From the NCBI GenBank assembly GCA_030840675.1, contig JAVEEA010000014.1, positions 1 to 57,085 on the forward strand: a DNA stretch of 57,085 nt, written 5' to 3'. Shown in pieces: positions 35,158 to 43,933 of the stretch. The position numbers were made by a program, and so were the translations under genes. Position 1 is the first letter of the stretch. Each line of letters starts with the position of its first letter. The notes below the pieces were generated by a model that saw nothing but the letters and a program-made list of their open reading frames with translations, was not told where the DNA came from and made no database searches. The DNA comes from Pyrinomonadaceae bacterium. Lineage in GTDB: Bacteria; Acidobacteriota; Blastocatellia; Pyrinomonadales; Pyrinomonadaceae.

Positions 35158-35242
35158 CGAAGTCGTGCGATACCTCAAGCTCGAACCAGCCTCAGAGTTC
35201 CGACTGCGGCAAAACAGGGACGAATGCTAAGATTGCTTTGAC

Positions 35243-36352
35243 ATGAATGAACGTGTGCCTTTGACCGGATGTTCCGCGGACGAGCTGGTCCAATTTTTCC
35301 AGACGCTGGGGGAACCCGCCTATCGCGGCCGCCAGGTGTTTGCCGCGTTGCAGCATCGCCGCCTGCAGAGTTTCGCGGAGATGAGTGATCTGCCGAAGGC
35401 CTTACGCGAACGCTTAAATGAAACTGCTGTCGCTGCGACGCTCAAGGTTGAGTCGCGTTATCTCTCGGCCGACGGCACTCGCCGGTTCCTAATGAAGACT
35501 CATGACAACCTGCCCGTGGAGACAGTCTTTATTCCCGAGGAACATCGCGACACGATTTGCTTTTCTTCGCAGTCAGGTTGTCCGCTGCAGTGTACTTTCT
35601 GTTTGACTGCGAAGTTAGGATTACTGCGTTCGCTGACTCCGGGAGAAATCGTCGAGCAAGTTATCATCGCGCTCAACGACGTCTATGGTGTGGGCCAACA
35701 ATCGCCGCGCGGCACCAACCTGGTCGGCATGGGCGCGGGCGAACCGTTGCTAAACTTCGATGCGCTTATGAACGCGCTGCGCCTCATGGGCGATCCGCAC
35801 GGCCTGTTCATCGTGCCGCATCGCGTAACGGTTTCCAGCGCCGGCGTAGTGCCGCGCATCCGGGAACTCGCCGGCATTCCCGATCGGCCTAACCTCGCGA
35901 TTTCGCTCGCCGCACCCACGGACGAGTTGCGCGATGAGTTGATGCCGATAAATAAAAAATGGCCACTCGAGGAATTGCTGGGCGCTTGCAGGAAGTTTGA
36001 GGAGACGCTGAAACCAGGAGAGCGGTTCACCTTTGAGTACGTGCTGCTGGACGGCGTCAACGATTCCGACGAACACGCGCGACAACTCGCCAATCTTTTG
36101 AATCGCCACGACCTGCACGCGCGCGTGAACTTGATTCCCCACAACGCAGCCGACCCGCTGCCTTACCAACCATCGCCAGCCACGCGCGTCGAAATGTTCA
36201 AGTCAATTCTGGCAGCGAAGGGTGTGCGCGCGTTTGTGCGCCGCCCGCGTGGTCGCGACATCTTCGCCGCCTGCGGGCAACTGGCAGCCGTCACGCAAAC
36301 AATTGGACTCCAGCGATTGGCCTCAGAAGTTTCGGAACGAAAATCTGCTTGA
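35243..36352 (+). CDS. rlmN: RlmN, 23S rRNA (adenine-2503-C2)/tRNA methyltransferase
   Basis: 369 residues with the radical SAM cysteines in CPLQCTFC (about 113, 117, 120) and LVGMGAGEPLLNFD, the GEP motif for SAM. RVTVSSAGVVPRI and EYVLLDGVNDSDEHA are further family marks. The resolving cysteine used for the covalent rRNA intermediate is in RDIFAACGQLA (about 343). It methylates A2503 of 23S rRNA and A37 of some tRNAs. A DsbD-N-like gene starts 40 bp downstream. Confidence 0.95.
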   Translation: MNERVPLTGCSADELVQFFQTLGEPAYRGRQVFAALQHRRLQSFAEMSDLPKALRERLNETAVAATLKVESRYLSADGTRRFLMKTHDNLPVETVFIPEEHRDTICFSSQSGCPLQCTFCLTAKLGLLRSLTPGEIVEQVIIALNDVYGVGQQSPRGTNLVGMGAGEPLLNFDALMNALRLMGDPHGLFIVPHRVTVSSAGVVPRIRELAGIPDRPNLAISLAAPTDELRDELMPINKKWPLEELLGACRKFEETLKPGERFTFEYVLLDGVNDSDEHARQLANLLNRHDLHARVNLIPHNAADPLPYQPSPATRVEMFKSILAAKGVRAFVRRPRGRDIFAACGQLAAVTQTIGLQRLASEVSERKSA

Positions 36353-36392
36353 GCAGCTGAGGCTGTTAACGCACCAGAAAGACCTGATCGAT

Positions 36393-36878
36393 ATGCGACG
36401 ACTAATCCTAATCACACTCAGCGCCGTGTTGTTGCCGGCAACTTTCTTCGCGAAGCTCGCGCCGCAATCGGCTCCGAATATTGTTGTCAATGGTGCGCTC
36501 TCGCAAGCTAAGGCCAAGCGTGGGCACACGACACAAGGCACTATCTCGCTAGACGTTCCCCGCGGCTACCACGTCAACTCCAATCGCCCGCTGGAAAAAT
36601 TTCTGATTGCTACGCAACTTCAAATTGAGGCGCCCAAGGGAGTACGCGTTGGACCAGTAATCTATCCGCGTCCCTGGTTGCGCTCGCTGAAGTTTTCGAA
36701 AACGAAAGTGTCAGTCTTTGAAGGACGGGTAACCATGCGCTTCTCGGTTACCGTGCCGGCAAACTTCAGCGGCAACTCGGCTGAGTTGAAAGCGCGTTTG
36801 CGTCTTCAAAGCTGCAACGACGATACCTGCTTCTCGCCGCAAACTCGCGAAGTGAAACTGTGGCTAAACGTGGAATAG
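36393..36878 (+). CDS. DsbD N-terminal-domain-like (DsbC-like) periplasmic protein
   Basis: 161 residues from the ATG at 36393. Signal peptide (LILITLSAVLLPATFFA). The rest is an immunoglobulin-like DsbD-alpha type domain: ISLDVPRGYHVNSNRPLEKF and a terminal LQSCNDDTCFSPQTREV with the two cysteines of the DsbD-alpha CX5C-type site. The transmembrane DsbD partner is not in the window. The stop codon (TAG) abuts a palindrome at 36877-36900. Confidence 0.8.
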   Translation: MRRLILITLSAVLLPATFFAKLAPQSAPNIVVNGALSQAKAKRGHTTQGTISLDVPRGYHVNSNRPLEKFLIATQLQIEAPKGVRVGPVIYPRPWLRSLKFSKTKVSVFEGRVTMRFSVTVPANFSGNSAELKARLRLQSCNDDTCFSPQTREVKLWLNVE

Positions 36879-36900
36879 CAAGTTAGAGCTTCAGCTTGCT
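36877..36900. repeat. Palindrome overlapping the stop of the DsbD-N-like gene
   Basis: AGCAAG (36877-36882) and CTTGCT (36895-36900) form a 6-bp stem with a 12-nt loop. The first base pair overlaps the TAG stop codon. It resembles the dispersed AGCAAGCTGAAGCTC-type repeats often seen between genes in environmental genomes. Confidence 0.5.
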
Positions 36901-36931
36901 GCTGTTGGGATCTCAAACTAAAGTTTCAACG

Positions 36932-37795
36932 CTACACTGCTTGTCTTCCAATTACCGACATCAGCCGTCCCACTTTTCCCTGCACATGTTTTTCGCGCCG
37001 GTAGGAAAAAAAGAGATCCGTGCGGCACATGGTGCAGAGCGGCGCGACGTGAATGTTTTCAGGATCAACTCCGGCCGCAACCAATTGCGCACGATTTGAT
37101 TTCAGTAGATCAATGCAGGCGTGGTCCGCGCGTGTTTCTGTGAAAAGATCGTGGTGAGGAAAGCTACTCTTGAAAGCAGCGATCACGTCGGTCCCTACTT
37201 CATAACAACAAGCTCCCGCCGCTGGGCCAATCGCGACCTGCACGTCCGCCGGCTTCGTTTGGTATTCACGCGTCATGCGTTGCAACGCCGTAGTTGCGAT
37301 TTTAGCGAGCGTGCCGCGCCAGCCGGCGTGAACCGCGGCGAAAGCGCCTGACACCGGATCGCCAATCAGGACGGGTACGCAGTCAGCGGTTTTCACGCCT
37401 GCCAAAACTCCGCGCGCGTTACTGACGATCGCATCGCAATAAAAAGTATCGCCACGCGCACCAGCGGGCTGGGCCTCGGCGAAATTATTCACCAGTCGCA
37501 CCTCAGCGCCGTGTACCTGCCAGCAACCTGCCAATGCCCATTCGCCCCCGTCGCTTGGGAAGAGCTTGAGAAAGCGGCGACGATTCTCCAGAATGTTTTC
37601 CGCTGAGTCTTCGTTAAAGCCGGCGAGGTTGAGCGCGCGTTCGGGCATGGGACTGGCGCCGCCCACGCGCGTGGAAAAACCATTGGCGAAGCCGGCCGCT
37701 TCGAGTGGCGCGCAAATGAGGGCTTGAACGCCGTCAAGCTGACGCCAGTAAAAGCCCGCCTGGACCAATGTTTCATCACTTATGATTGTCGCCAT
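36932..37795 (-). CDS. pgeF: PgeF/YfiH-family (laccase-domain) peptidoglycan editing factor
   Basis: 287 residues from the ATG at 37795 (MATIISDETLV). The longer frame upstream would overlap acpS deeply. Family motifs: GFSTRVGGAS, WQVHGAEV, KTADCVPVLI, AVHAGWRGT and AIGPAAGACCYEVG, with the conserved Cys/His that bind metal. YfiH/PgeF enzymes act as purine nucleoside phosphorylase/deaminase in several reports and as a peptidoglycan editing factor in E. coli. The start region overlaps the divergent acpS start by 14 bp; a TTG at 37768 would avoid that. Confidence 0.9.
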   Translation of the reverse strand: MATIISDETLVQAGFYWRQLDGVQALICAPLEAAGFANGFSTRVGGASPMPERALNLAGFNEDSAENILENRRRFLKLFPSDGGEWALAGCWQVHGAEVRLVNNFAEAQPAGARGDTFYCDAIVSNARGVLAGVKTADCVPVLIGDPVSGAFAAVHAGWRGTLAKIATTALQRMTREYQTKPADVQVAIGPAAGACCYEVGTDVIAAFKSSFPHHDLFTETRADHACIDLLKSNRAQLVAAGVDPENIHVAPLCTMCRTDLFFSYRREKHVQGKVGRLMSVIGRQAV

Positions 37796-38162
37796 CGGGA
37801 TAGACATTATCGAAGTTGCGCGAATTCGCGAAGTGTTGCTGCGGACGCCACGCTTCCGCGAACGCGTGTTCACAACCGCGGAACGCGCCTACTGCGACAG
37901 TCGTGGCGCGGTTGCGGCCCAACATTATGCCGCGCGCTTCGCGGCAAAAGAAGCGACCCTGAAAGCACTGCAAACGGGTTGGCGTGGCGGCATCAGTTGG
38001 CAGGACGTGGAAGTGGCGGCGCACGCTTCCGGCGCGCCTTACTTGATTCTAAGCGGCAGGGTGAAAGAATTGTTCAACTCGTCCGGCGCCGCCGCCGCGC
38101 ATCTCTCAATATCACACACGAGCGAACACGCGATCGCCGAAGTGATTTTGGAGAGGGCTTGA
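37782..38162 (+). CDS. acpS: AcpS, holo-[acyl-carrier-protein] synthase
   Basis: 126 residues starting MIVAIGIDIIEVARI with the Mg-binding Asp, RVFTTAERAYCDS, and ARFAAKEATLKAL containing the Glu/Lys pair, then LSISHTSEHAIAEVIL. It transfers 4'-phosphopantetheine from CoA to acyl carrier protein. Divergent from pgeF, with the two ATGs overlapping. Confidence 0.95.
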   Translation: MIVAIGIDIIEVARIREVLLRTPRFRERVFTTAERAYCDSRGAVAAQHYAARFAAKEATLKALQTGWRGGISWQDVEVAAHASGAPYLILSGRVKELFNSSGAAAAHLSISHTSEHAIAEVILERA

Positions 38163-38252
38163 AGGGCTAAACTTTCAATGTTTGTAAAGTAAAGTGAGAT
38201 GTGGCGTTGCGATTCAATGCGAGGATCTCTTTAGCGTTAGACATGAGGCCGA

Positions 38253-40763
38253 CTAACGCATTGCATTGGTCAGGGTGTGCTTCCCGCGCGCGTCAACCTC
38301 TATGAGTGTCGCGGTGGAGGAAGTGGGAATGCTTTCGCGAGCGACAGGTCGTGATCGTTTCGCGTGCTGGGCCAATATCCCTTCATCGGGACGGTCACCG
38401 TCTGCGACTTCGCCATCGCCGACAGCAATCGAATCCGGAAGGTTGCCATGTAGCAGGCACTCGACGTTAGGCGCCAGTTTTTCGGTTACCGCAATCAACT
38501 CGCGATGCGGACACGCGAGCGTCGCCAGCGAACCATTGTCGGCGTCAATTTCAACAAACTCGATTCCTTCCGGACACTCGAAGTTTCTGCCCCCTAGTTC
38601 TGGTTTCAACTCCACCGCCGCCTTCACAAAATCTGTCCATGCCGGCAGTGCGGCTGACGCGCCGGTTAGTTCGAGTTGCTCATTATCGTCAAAGCCAATC
38701 CAAACAACGCACACCAGGTTTGGCGTGTAACCGACAAACCAACCGTCGCGCGAGGTGCCGGTCTTGCCGGCGATCGCCGTCCCTTTTATCGCACCACGTG
38801 CAGCGCGAGCCGTGCCGTGGTCCACAACCGCGGCCAGCATGTTTGTGATCATATAGGCCGTTGTGGGGCTGATAATTTCGGGACCGAGTGGCTGGTTCGC
38901 TTCGAGGTGAGTTCCGTTAGGTTCGCCCAGGCTCGCAATAACTCGCGGCTCAATCCGGTGCCCGCCGTTAACGAAGGGCGCATACGCAGCGGCGAGTTCC
39001 AGCGGTGTCACTTCTTTCGTACCCAACGCGAGCGACGGGTAACGTTCCGGGCGCGGCAGCCCAAACTTTTCCGCGAGGGTTGCGATGCGCGCCAGTCCCG
39101 TCTGCAAAGCAATATCGACGGTCACGACGTTTAGGGATTTCACGAGACCGGTACGCATGGTGACGTCGCTCATCGAGTAGCCGCCGCCGTAATTTGCCGG
39201 CCGGTAAAGCTTGTCGTGATCGTACGTGAACTGCCGCGGCGCATCAGAAAAGGTCTGTACTGGCGACATGCCATCCTCGATGGCGGCTGCATAAACAAAA
39301 GGTTTGAAGGTTGAACCGGGCTGGCGACGCGCATCGGTTGCGCGATTGAGTTGCGACTCGGCATAGTCGCGCCCACCGACCAGCGCCAGTACGTTTCCGG
39401 TTTTGGGCTCGAGCGCGACGAGGGCCGCCTGCGGTCGTGCGCCGCCAGCCCGGATACCGTTGTCGAGCTGCTCGAGTTGTCGTTTGAGCGCGGCCTCGGC
39501 GAGGTTCTGCAGGTCGAGATCGATGGTGGTGTAGATTCTTTGTGGTCCGTTCGCGGCAGCGGTCTCAGCGTCGCCCGTGCGATTCACATAGTCAACGAAA
39601 TAAGGAGCCAGGGAGCCGGCGTCGCGGGACGCGGGAGTGATGCCGACGGATGCCGGCGCGATTTCAGCTGCTTGCTCGGGTTGAATCCAACCGTCGCGCA
39701 CCATTGCGTCGAGCACCACATTCCGGCGCGCTTGTGCGGCGGCGGCGTGGTGCAGCGGCGAGTAGCGATTGGGACTTTGGATCATGCCGGCGAGCGTTGC
39801 CGCTTCGGCGAGGGAGAGGTTCGGCAATTCCTTGCCGAAGTAAACTCGCGCGCCTTCCTTAACACCGCGCACGGTGACACCGCCACGTTGGCCCAGATAA
39901 ACCTCGTTGCAGTAGAGCGCGAAGATGTCTTCCTTGGACAGGCGACGTTCCAACGCCAGTGACAACATCGCTTCCGCATACTTGCGTTGCAGCGTGCGTT
40001 CCGGCGAAAGGTAGGTGTTCTTGACGAGTTGTTGCGTAATCGTCGAGCCTCCCTGGCCCAGGCGTTCGTCTCCGGCGTTGCGCAACAGCGCGCGTGCGAT
40101 GCCGAAGAAATCGACGCCCGAATGCTCGAAGAAGCGATGGTCTTCCGTCGCCAGAATTGCATGGACCAGAAGTGGGGGGACGTCGGAATATTGAACGGCT
40201 TCGCGTTGAGCGCCTTTGGAAGAAAGGTCGTTTGCCAGAACTTCGGGCTCAAGTGTAAAGGAGTCAAGCGAGACGCCGTCGGCTGTGAGTCCTGATATTT
40301 TATCGGCGGCAGCCCACGCCACCAGCGCCGCGGCCGGACCGCTTTGCGTTCCGCGACGCGCGCGGATTTCAATCCCGTTTTCGGTCTGGCGAAAGCTGCC
40401 ATTCCAAACCTGGCTGCGCTCCGACTCGACGTAGCCGGCGCGCCTCAGAGTCTGAATCAGACCTGCGCGCGAAAGTTTTTGGCCGGCCCTGAGCACGCGC
40501 GGCGCCGCGTAGAGACCAGGCCGGCTGGTCAGGTAACCGGCAGCCAGCCGCGCATCAATCAGTCGCGAATAGTATTTATAGGAACGCAGCAAGGAGTCGC
40601 CGCCGGCGACCAGGATTAGGGCGAACACTCCGCAAAGAAAACGGCAGACGAGACGTCGGTCAGTAGTGGCGGAGCGCCGCAACCACCGCCGCAGCCGGCG
40701 CGCGTGGCGGCGCAATGCATGGGTGTAGTCCGGTTCGCTGATCGATGTGACTTCGATTGTCAT
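38253..40763 (-). CDS. Class A penicillin-binding protein (PBP1-type glycosyltransferase/transpeptidase)
   Basis: 836 residues. A cytoplasmic basic segment and one membrane helix (FLCGVFALILVAGG, about 45-60) are followed by a UB2H-like segment (about 80-150). The GT51 domain has ATEDHRFFEHSGVDFFG (about 208), GGSTITQQLVKN and ALYCNEVYLGQRGG. The transpeptidase domain has the nucleophile in GSTFKPFVYAA (about 484), an SLN motif (GLVKSLNVVTV) and KTGTSRDGWFVGY (about 667). The build is closest to E. coli PBP1B. It polymerises and cross-links peptidoglycan at the inner membrane. Monocistronic. Confidence 0.93.
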   Translation of the reverse strand: MTIEVTSISEPDYTHALRRHARRLRRWLRRSATTDRRLVCRFLCGVFALILVAGGDSLLRSYKYYSRLIDARLAAGYLTSRPGLYAAPRVLRAGQKLSRAGLIQTLRRAGYVESERSQVWNGSFRQTENGIEIRARRGTQSGPAAALVAWAAADKISGLTADGVSLDSFTLEPEVLANDLSSKGAQREAVQYSDVPPLLVHAILATEDHRFFEHSGVDFFGIARALLRNAGDERLGQGGSTITQQLVKNTYLSPERTLQRKYAEAMLSLALERRLSKEDIFALYCNEVYLGQRGGVTVRGVKEGARVYFGKELPNLSLAEAATLAGMIQSPNRYSPLHHAAAAQARRNVVLDAMVRDGWIQPEQAAEIAPASVGITPASRDAGSLAPYFVDYVNRTGDAETAAANGPQRIYTTIDLDLQNLAEAALKRQLEQLDNGIRAGGARPQAALVALEPKTGNVLALVGGRDYAESQLNRATDARRQPGSTFKPFVYAAAIEDGMSPVQTFSDAPRQFTYDHDKLYRPANYGGGYSMSDVTMRTGLVKSLNVVTVDIALQTGLARIATLAEKFGLPRPERYPSLALGTKEVTPLELAAAYAPFVNGGHRIEPRVIASLGEPNGTHLEANQPLGPEIISPTTAYMITNMLAAVVDHGTARAARGAIKGTAIAGKTGTSRDGWFVGYTPNLVCVVWIGFDDNEQLELTGASAALPAWTDFVKAAVELKPELGGRNFECPEGIEFVEIDADNGSLATLACPHRELIAVTEKLAPNVECLLHGNLPDSIAVGDGEVADGDRPDEGILAQHAKRSRPVARESIPTSSTATLIEVDARGKHTLTNAMR

Positions 40764-41102
40764 GCAAGCGCGCGAGACGACGAATAGACAGATCCCAAGC
40801 TCGATTCCGGGGATTGCTCCGCCGTTACCCTTCAGTGCCCCACAGTTATCCGAATGCTTTTTATATATTGCTAATAGCGGCGGACTTCTTGAGGAGCGCG
40901 AGGTCGCGTTGAAAAATTGCGATTTTTTGGATCGGCGTTTTATCCTTACCTCGTGTTGCGGTAACTTTGCACTTCTCTATAATGTTCGGACCGCTGTAAC
41001 GCAGACCGCCGTGAGGTTGTTCCGTCAGCGCAAGCTTTTTCGCAGCACTAATCGCAAGTTACCCTTTGCATTACCAGCTTGAATTCAAAATGGAGTTTCC
41101 CT
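40764..41102. other. Gene-free region of 339 bp between divergent PBP and BNR genes
   Basis: No coding sequence is supported here. It contains the promoter at 40956-40983, and A/T-rich patches around 40855-40875 and 40915-40940 that may carry the promoter of the divergent penicillin-binding protein. Confidence 0.6.
40956..40983 (+). promoter_or_regulatory. Sigma-70-type promoter for the BNR-repeat gene
   Basis: TTGCGG (40956-40961), a 16-bp spacer and a perfect TATAAT (40978-40983), about 120 bp upstream of the start codon. Confidence 0.6.
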
Positions 41103-42230
41103 ATGCCAAAACCAAATCACGTTAACGCCAACGCCGGCGATGTGCTCCTGCTCGCCGGTACGATGAAGGGCGCTTTCATACTTCGTTCGGACAAACAGCG
41201 TCAGGAGTGGGAAGTTGGTGGTCCATACTTTCCCGGACGCGCGATCTATGCGTTGGCTTACGATGATCGCAACGGACGCCGGCGTCTCTGGGCCGCGGTT
41301 AACAGTTCGTACTGGGGTTCGTATCTGAGTTCCTCTGACGACTTCGGAAAAACCTGGACGGAACCGGAGACTTACGGCGTGAAGTTTCCGGAAGGCACGG
41401 ACGCATCCGTGAAGCAGATCTGGCAAATAACTACGGGTCATCCGCAGGAGCCGGACACGTTGTACTGCGGCGTCGAGCCCGCCGCGCTCTTCAAGTCGAC
41501 GGACGCCGGCGCAAGCTGGTCGCTGGTCCAGGGGCTTTACGATCATCCGCACCGGGCGCAGTGGCAGCCGGGCGGCGGCGGGCTTTGTCTGCACACGATT
41601 CTGCCCGACCCTTCAAACCAGCAACGTTTGTTTATCGCGATCTCCACGGGCGGGGTTTATCGAACGGACGACGGCGGTGAAACTTGGCAACCGCGCAACC
41701 AGGGTGTGCGCGCGCAGTTTTTGCCCCCCGATCAACGCTTTCCGGAGTGGGGCCAGTGCGTCCACAAGATTGCGAGTCATCCGGCGAATCCGCAGCGGAT
41801 GTTTTTGCAAAACCATTGGGGACTATATCGCAGCGACAACGGCGGCGACTCCTGGACCGACATCGCCAATGGTGTGCCGTCAGACTTTGGTTTTGCGCTG
41901 GAAGTCGATCCCAACGATCAAGACACGGCCTTCATCATTCCGCTGGAGTCGGACGAGTTTCGTTGTACGCCGGAAGGGAAGTTGCGAGTCTATCGTACGC
42001 GTAACGCGGGTGAATCGTGGGAGGCGCTCGAAAACGGCTTGCCGCAGGAGAACGCAATGGAAACCGTCTTGCGCGACGGCATGTCGACTGACGATTTACA
42101 GCCGACCGGGATCTACTTCGGTACGCGCAACGGCAAAGTGTTCGGCTCAAGAGACGGTGGCGACTCCTGGACCGGAATTCTCGAGAGTTTGCCGCCGGTA
42201 GTTTGCGTGAAAACCGCGCTCGTGAATTAA
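41103..42230 (+). CDS. BNR/Asp-box beta-propeller protein (sialidase/VPS10-like)
   Basis: 375 residues from ATG 41103 (GGAG eight bases upstream). Six Asp-box motifs (S/T-x-D-x-G-x-x-W) are visible: SDDFGKTW, TDAGASW, DDGGETW, DNGGDSW, RNAGESW and RDGGDSW, one per blade. There is no signal peptide, so it is probably cytoplasmic, unlike true sialidases. No catalytic Tyr/Arg triad can be assigned, so a glycosidase role is not supported. Confidence 0.85.
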   Translation: MPKPNHVNANAGDVLLLAGTMKGAFILRSDKQRQEWEVGGPYFPGRAIYALAYDDRNGRRRLWAAVNSSYWGSYLSSSDDFGKTWTEPETYGVKFPEGTDASVKQIWQITTGHPQEPDTLYCGVEPAALFKSTDAGASWSLVQGLYDHPHRAQWQPGGGGLCLHTILPDPSNQQRLFIAISTGGVYRTDDGGETWQPRNQGVRAQFLPPDQRFPEWGQCVHKIASHPANPQRMFLQNHWGLYRSDNGGDSWTDIANGVPSDFGFALEVDPNDQDTAFIIPLESDEFRCTPEGKLRVYRTRNAGESWEALENGLPQENAMETVLRDGMSTDDLQPTGIYFGTRNGKVFGSRDGGDSWTGILESLPPVVCVKTALVN

Positions 42231-42243
42231 TGCTCAACCCGTT

Positions 42244-42340
42244 CCTTTGCGAGACCTCCGCGTTCTTTGCGGTTGACGCGTCTGAGCGAAAAAACTTTAA
42301 CGCAGAGGGCACTAAAGTTTCGCAAAGTACGCAGAGGTTG
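42244..42340. repeat. Imperfect inverted dispersed repeat after the BNR gene
   Basis: CCTTTGCGAGACCTCCGCG at the left and CGCAAAGTACGCAGAGG at the right are inverted relatives of the 'CTTTGCGTACTTCGCG' type dispersed repeat. They fill most of the 156-bp gap before the YCII gene and probably act as a transcript-end structure. Confidence 0.5.
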
Positions 42341-42386
42341 ATTTGAAGCTCCCGGTAGTTGGCCTTAATTAAAAACAGGAACCCCC

Positions 42387-43085
42387 ATGAAGAAGTTTGT
42401 TGCCTTAGCTTTGTTGCTCGTGTTTGCCGCACTGGCTGTATTCGCGTCAGTACAGGAGAAGGAACCGGCTCACAAACTGATCGAGTTTCATATGGCGTTG
42501 TTGAAACGCGGTCCGAAGTACGACGCAGCGGGAATGTCGAAGGAACTGCGGTCGGCACACATCGCGAACGTCATGTCGCTGATCGAGTCAGGCAAAGCAG
42601 TTATTGCCGGCCCACTCGGCGACCAGAGCGACATCGCCGGAATTTTTGTGTTGCGGGCACAGTCGGCGGAAGAAGCACGAACTTGGGCTGAGAACGATCC
42701 GGCGGTTAAGGCCGGCTTCTTTGTAGCGGAGATGCATCCATGGTGGTCGGAAGATGTAATGAAAAAACCCGCGACGCCAGTCAAGCTAACCACCGCTTAC
42801 CTCGCGTTTCTAACGCGTGGCGCGAAGTGGACGCCGGAACAGACCCCCGCAACCGCGGAGCTGCAGAAGGCGCACTTGGCAAACATTGTTCGCCTGGCTG
42901 GCTTGAAAAAATTAGTCGTCGCCGGACCCTTTGGCGACAACGGAGAGTTGCGCGGCATCTTCGTTTTCAAGGTCGCAACGCTTGCGGAAGCACGCGCACT
43001 GGCGGATACCGATCCGGCTGTACAAGCGGGCCGCCTGGCCCTCGACATTCACCCGTGGATGGTGCCCGAGGGAGTGCTGCCGTAG
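42387..43085 (+). CDS. Exported protein with two YCII-related domains
   Basis: 232 residues: signal peptide (FVALALLLVFAALAVFA), then two YCII-like repeats, each about 95 residues, with parallel motifs HIANVMSLIESGKAVIAGPL / HLANIVRLAGLKKLVVAGPF and IAGIFVLRAQSAEEARTWAENDPAV / LRGIFVFKVATLAEARALADTDPAV. YCII domains are ferredoxin-like folds of unclear role, usually cytoplasmic. An exported duplicated form is unusual. Confidence 0.85.
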   Translation: MKKFVALALLLVFAALAVFASVQEKEPAHKLIEFHMALLKRGPKYDAAGMSKELRSAHIANVMSLIESGKAVIAGPLGDQSDIAGIFVLRAQSAEEARTWAENDPAVKAGFFVAEMHPWWSEDVMKKPATPVKLTTAYLAFLTRGAKWTPEQTPATAELQKAHLANIVRLAGLKKLVVAGPFGDNGELRGIFVFKVATLAEARALADTDPAVQAGRLALDIHPWMVPEGVLP

Positions 43086-43105
43086 AAGATTGGAAGTTGC
43101 AGTTT

Positions 43106-43212
43106 GGGAGCGCGCGCCCTCGCCCGCATCCTGGTTACGGTTAAGACAACGCTGAGCTTTATTGACTGCATTGAGTGATAAGGTACACGGCGGGCGAGGG
43201 CGCCCGCGCTCC
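43106..43212. repeat. Inverted pair of family C palindromic repeats
   Basis: GGGAGCGCGCGCCCTCGCCC (43106-43125, ending GC) and its inverted partner GCGGGCGAGGGCGCCCGCGC (43190-43209, ending TCC) flank 62 bp between the YCII gene and the MoaD-like core. The right copy falls inside the open frame of the MoaD-like gene. Together they can form a long hairpin. Confidence 0.75.
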
Positions 43213-43503
43213 AGTAAGATAATTGTTACTTTCAACGTTACAGGTTTCCTGGCAGACTTCACCAACGGTGAACATAAGATCGTCGTGGACGATCAGGCGT
43301 CGACCGTTGGCGAAGCGTTGCAGAGTTTGTGGCGCAAGTATGTGGGGTTGCGCGATCGCGTGTTGAATGAACAGGGACACCTGAGGCCGCATGTCAATAT
43401 TTTCTTGAACGACGACAACGTGCGGCTTAAGCAACTGCTCGACACGCCGGTCCAGGACAACTGCGAGATTACGATCCTGCCGGCAGTAAGCGGCGGAGCG
43501 TAA
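43162..43503 (+). CDS. MoaD/ThiS-family ubiquitin-like small sulfur-carrier protein
   Basis: Up to 113 residues. The recognisable ubiquitin-like part begins near IIVTFNVTGFLADFT (about residue 19) and ends EITILPAVSGGA, close to the C-terminal Gly-Gly used for thiocarboxylation. The terminal Ala after GG would need removal or is an exception. In-frame starts are poor: TTG at 43162 or 43171, both before a family C repeat that would be translated as GGRGRPRSS. A non-canonical ATT/ATA start behind the repeat is also possible. Neighbours give no pathway. It may serve molybdopterin, thiamine or tungsten cofactor sulfur transfer. Confidence 0.7.
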   Translation: MTALSDKVHGGRGRPRSSKIIVTFNVTGFLADFTNGEHKIVVDDQASTVGEALQSLWRKYVGLRDRVLNEQGHLRPHVNIFLNDDNVRLKQLLDTPVQDNCEITILPAVSGGA

Positions 43504-43520
43504 TACCTATCCGTTCACTA

Positions 43521-43814
43521 TTGACGATTATGAAAGCAACCTGGAATGACACGGTGATCGCGCAAAGCGACGACACGGTCGTAGTCGAAGGCAATCATTA
43601 CTTTCCCGCGCACGCAGTTGGGTCGGAGTTTCTGCAGCCGAGCGACACCCACACCCACTGTCCCTGGAAGGGCGACGCAAGTTACTACCATGTGGTCGTC
43701 AACGGCGAGACGAACAAGGATGCGGCCTGGTACTACCCGTCGCCGAAGGATGCGGCAGCGGAGATCAAGGACCGCATCGCGTTTTGGCGCGGCGTAAAAA
43801 TTGAGCACTCGTAA
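43521..43814 (+). CDS. DUF427 domain-containing protein
   Basis: 97 residues with the complete DUF427 pattern: MKATWNDTVIAQSDDTVVVE, YFPAHAVGSEFLQPSDTHTHCPWKGDASYY, and AAWYYPSPKDAAAEIKDRIAFW. The fold is a small beta barrel of unknown function. The stop codon TAA (43812-43814) lies inside a family A REP. It starts 18 bp after the MoaD-like gene, so they are probably co-transcribed. Confidence 0.92.
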   Translation: MTIMKATWNDTVIAQSDDTVVVEGNHYFPAHAVGSEFLQPSDTHTHCPWKGDASYYHVVVNGETNKDAAWYYPSPKDAAAEIKDRIAFWRGVKIEHS

Positions 43815-43892
43815 AGCAAACTGTTAGTTTGCGTCGGTGGTTTATTTTGGTTGCGTGACAAACGCCAGGAAGTGAGCTAACAGTTTGCTTAC
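43811..43892. repeat. REP family A pair after the DUF427 gene
   Basis: A perfect forward copy at 43811-43833 and a decayed reverse copy (GCTAACAGTTTGCTTAC) at 43876-43892. The forward copy supplies the DUF427 stop codon. Confidence 0.88.
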
Positions 43893-43933
43893 GCCGGAAC
43901 TTCCCCCGCGCTGCTGCCGTATAAGCGAGCACT

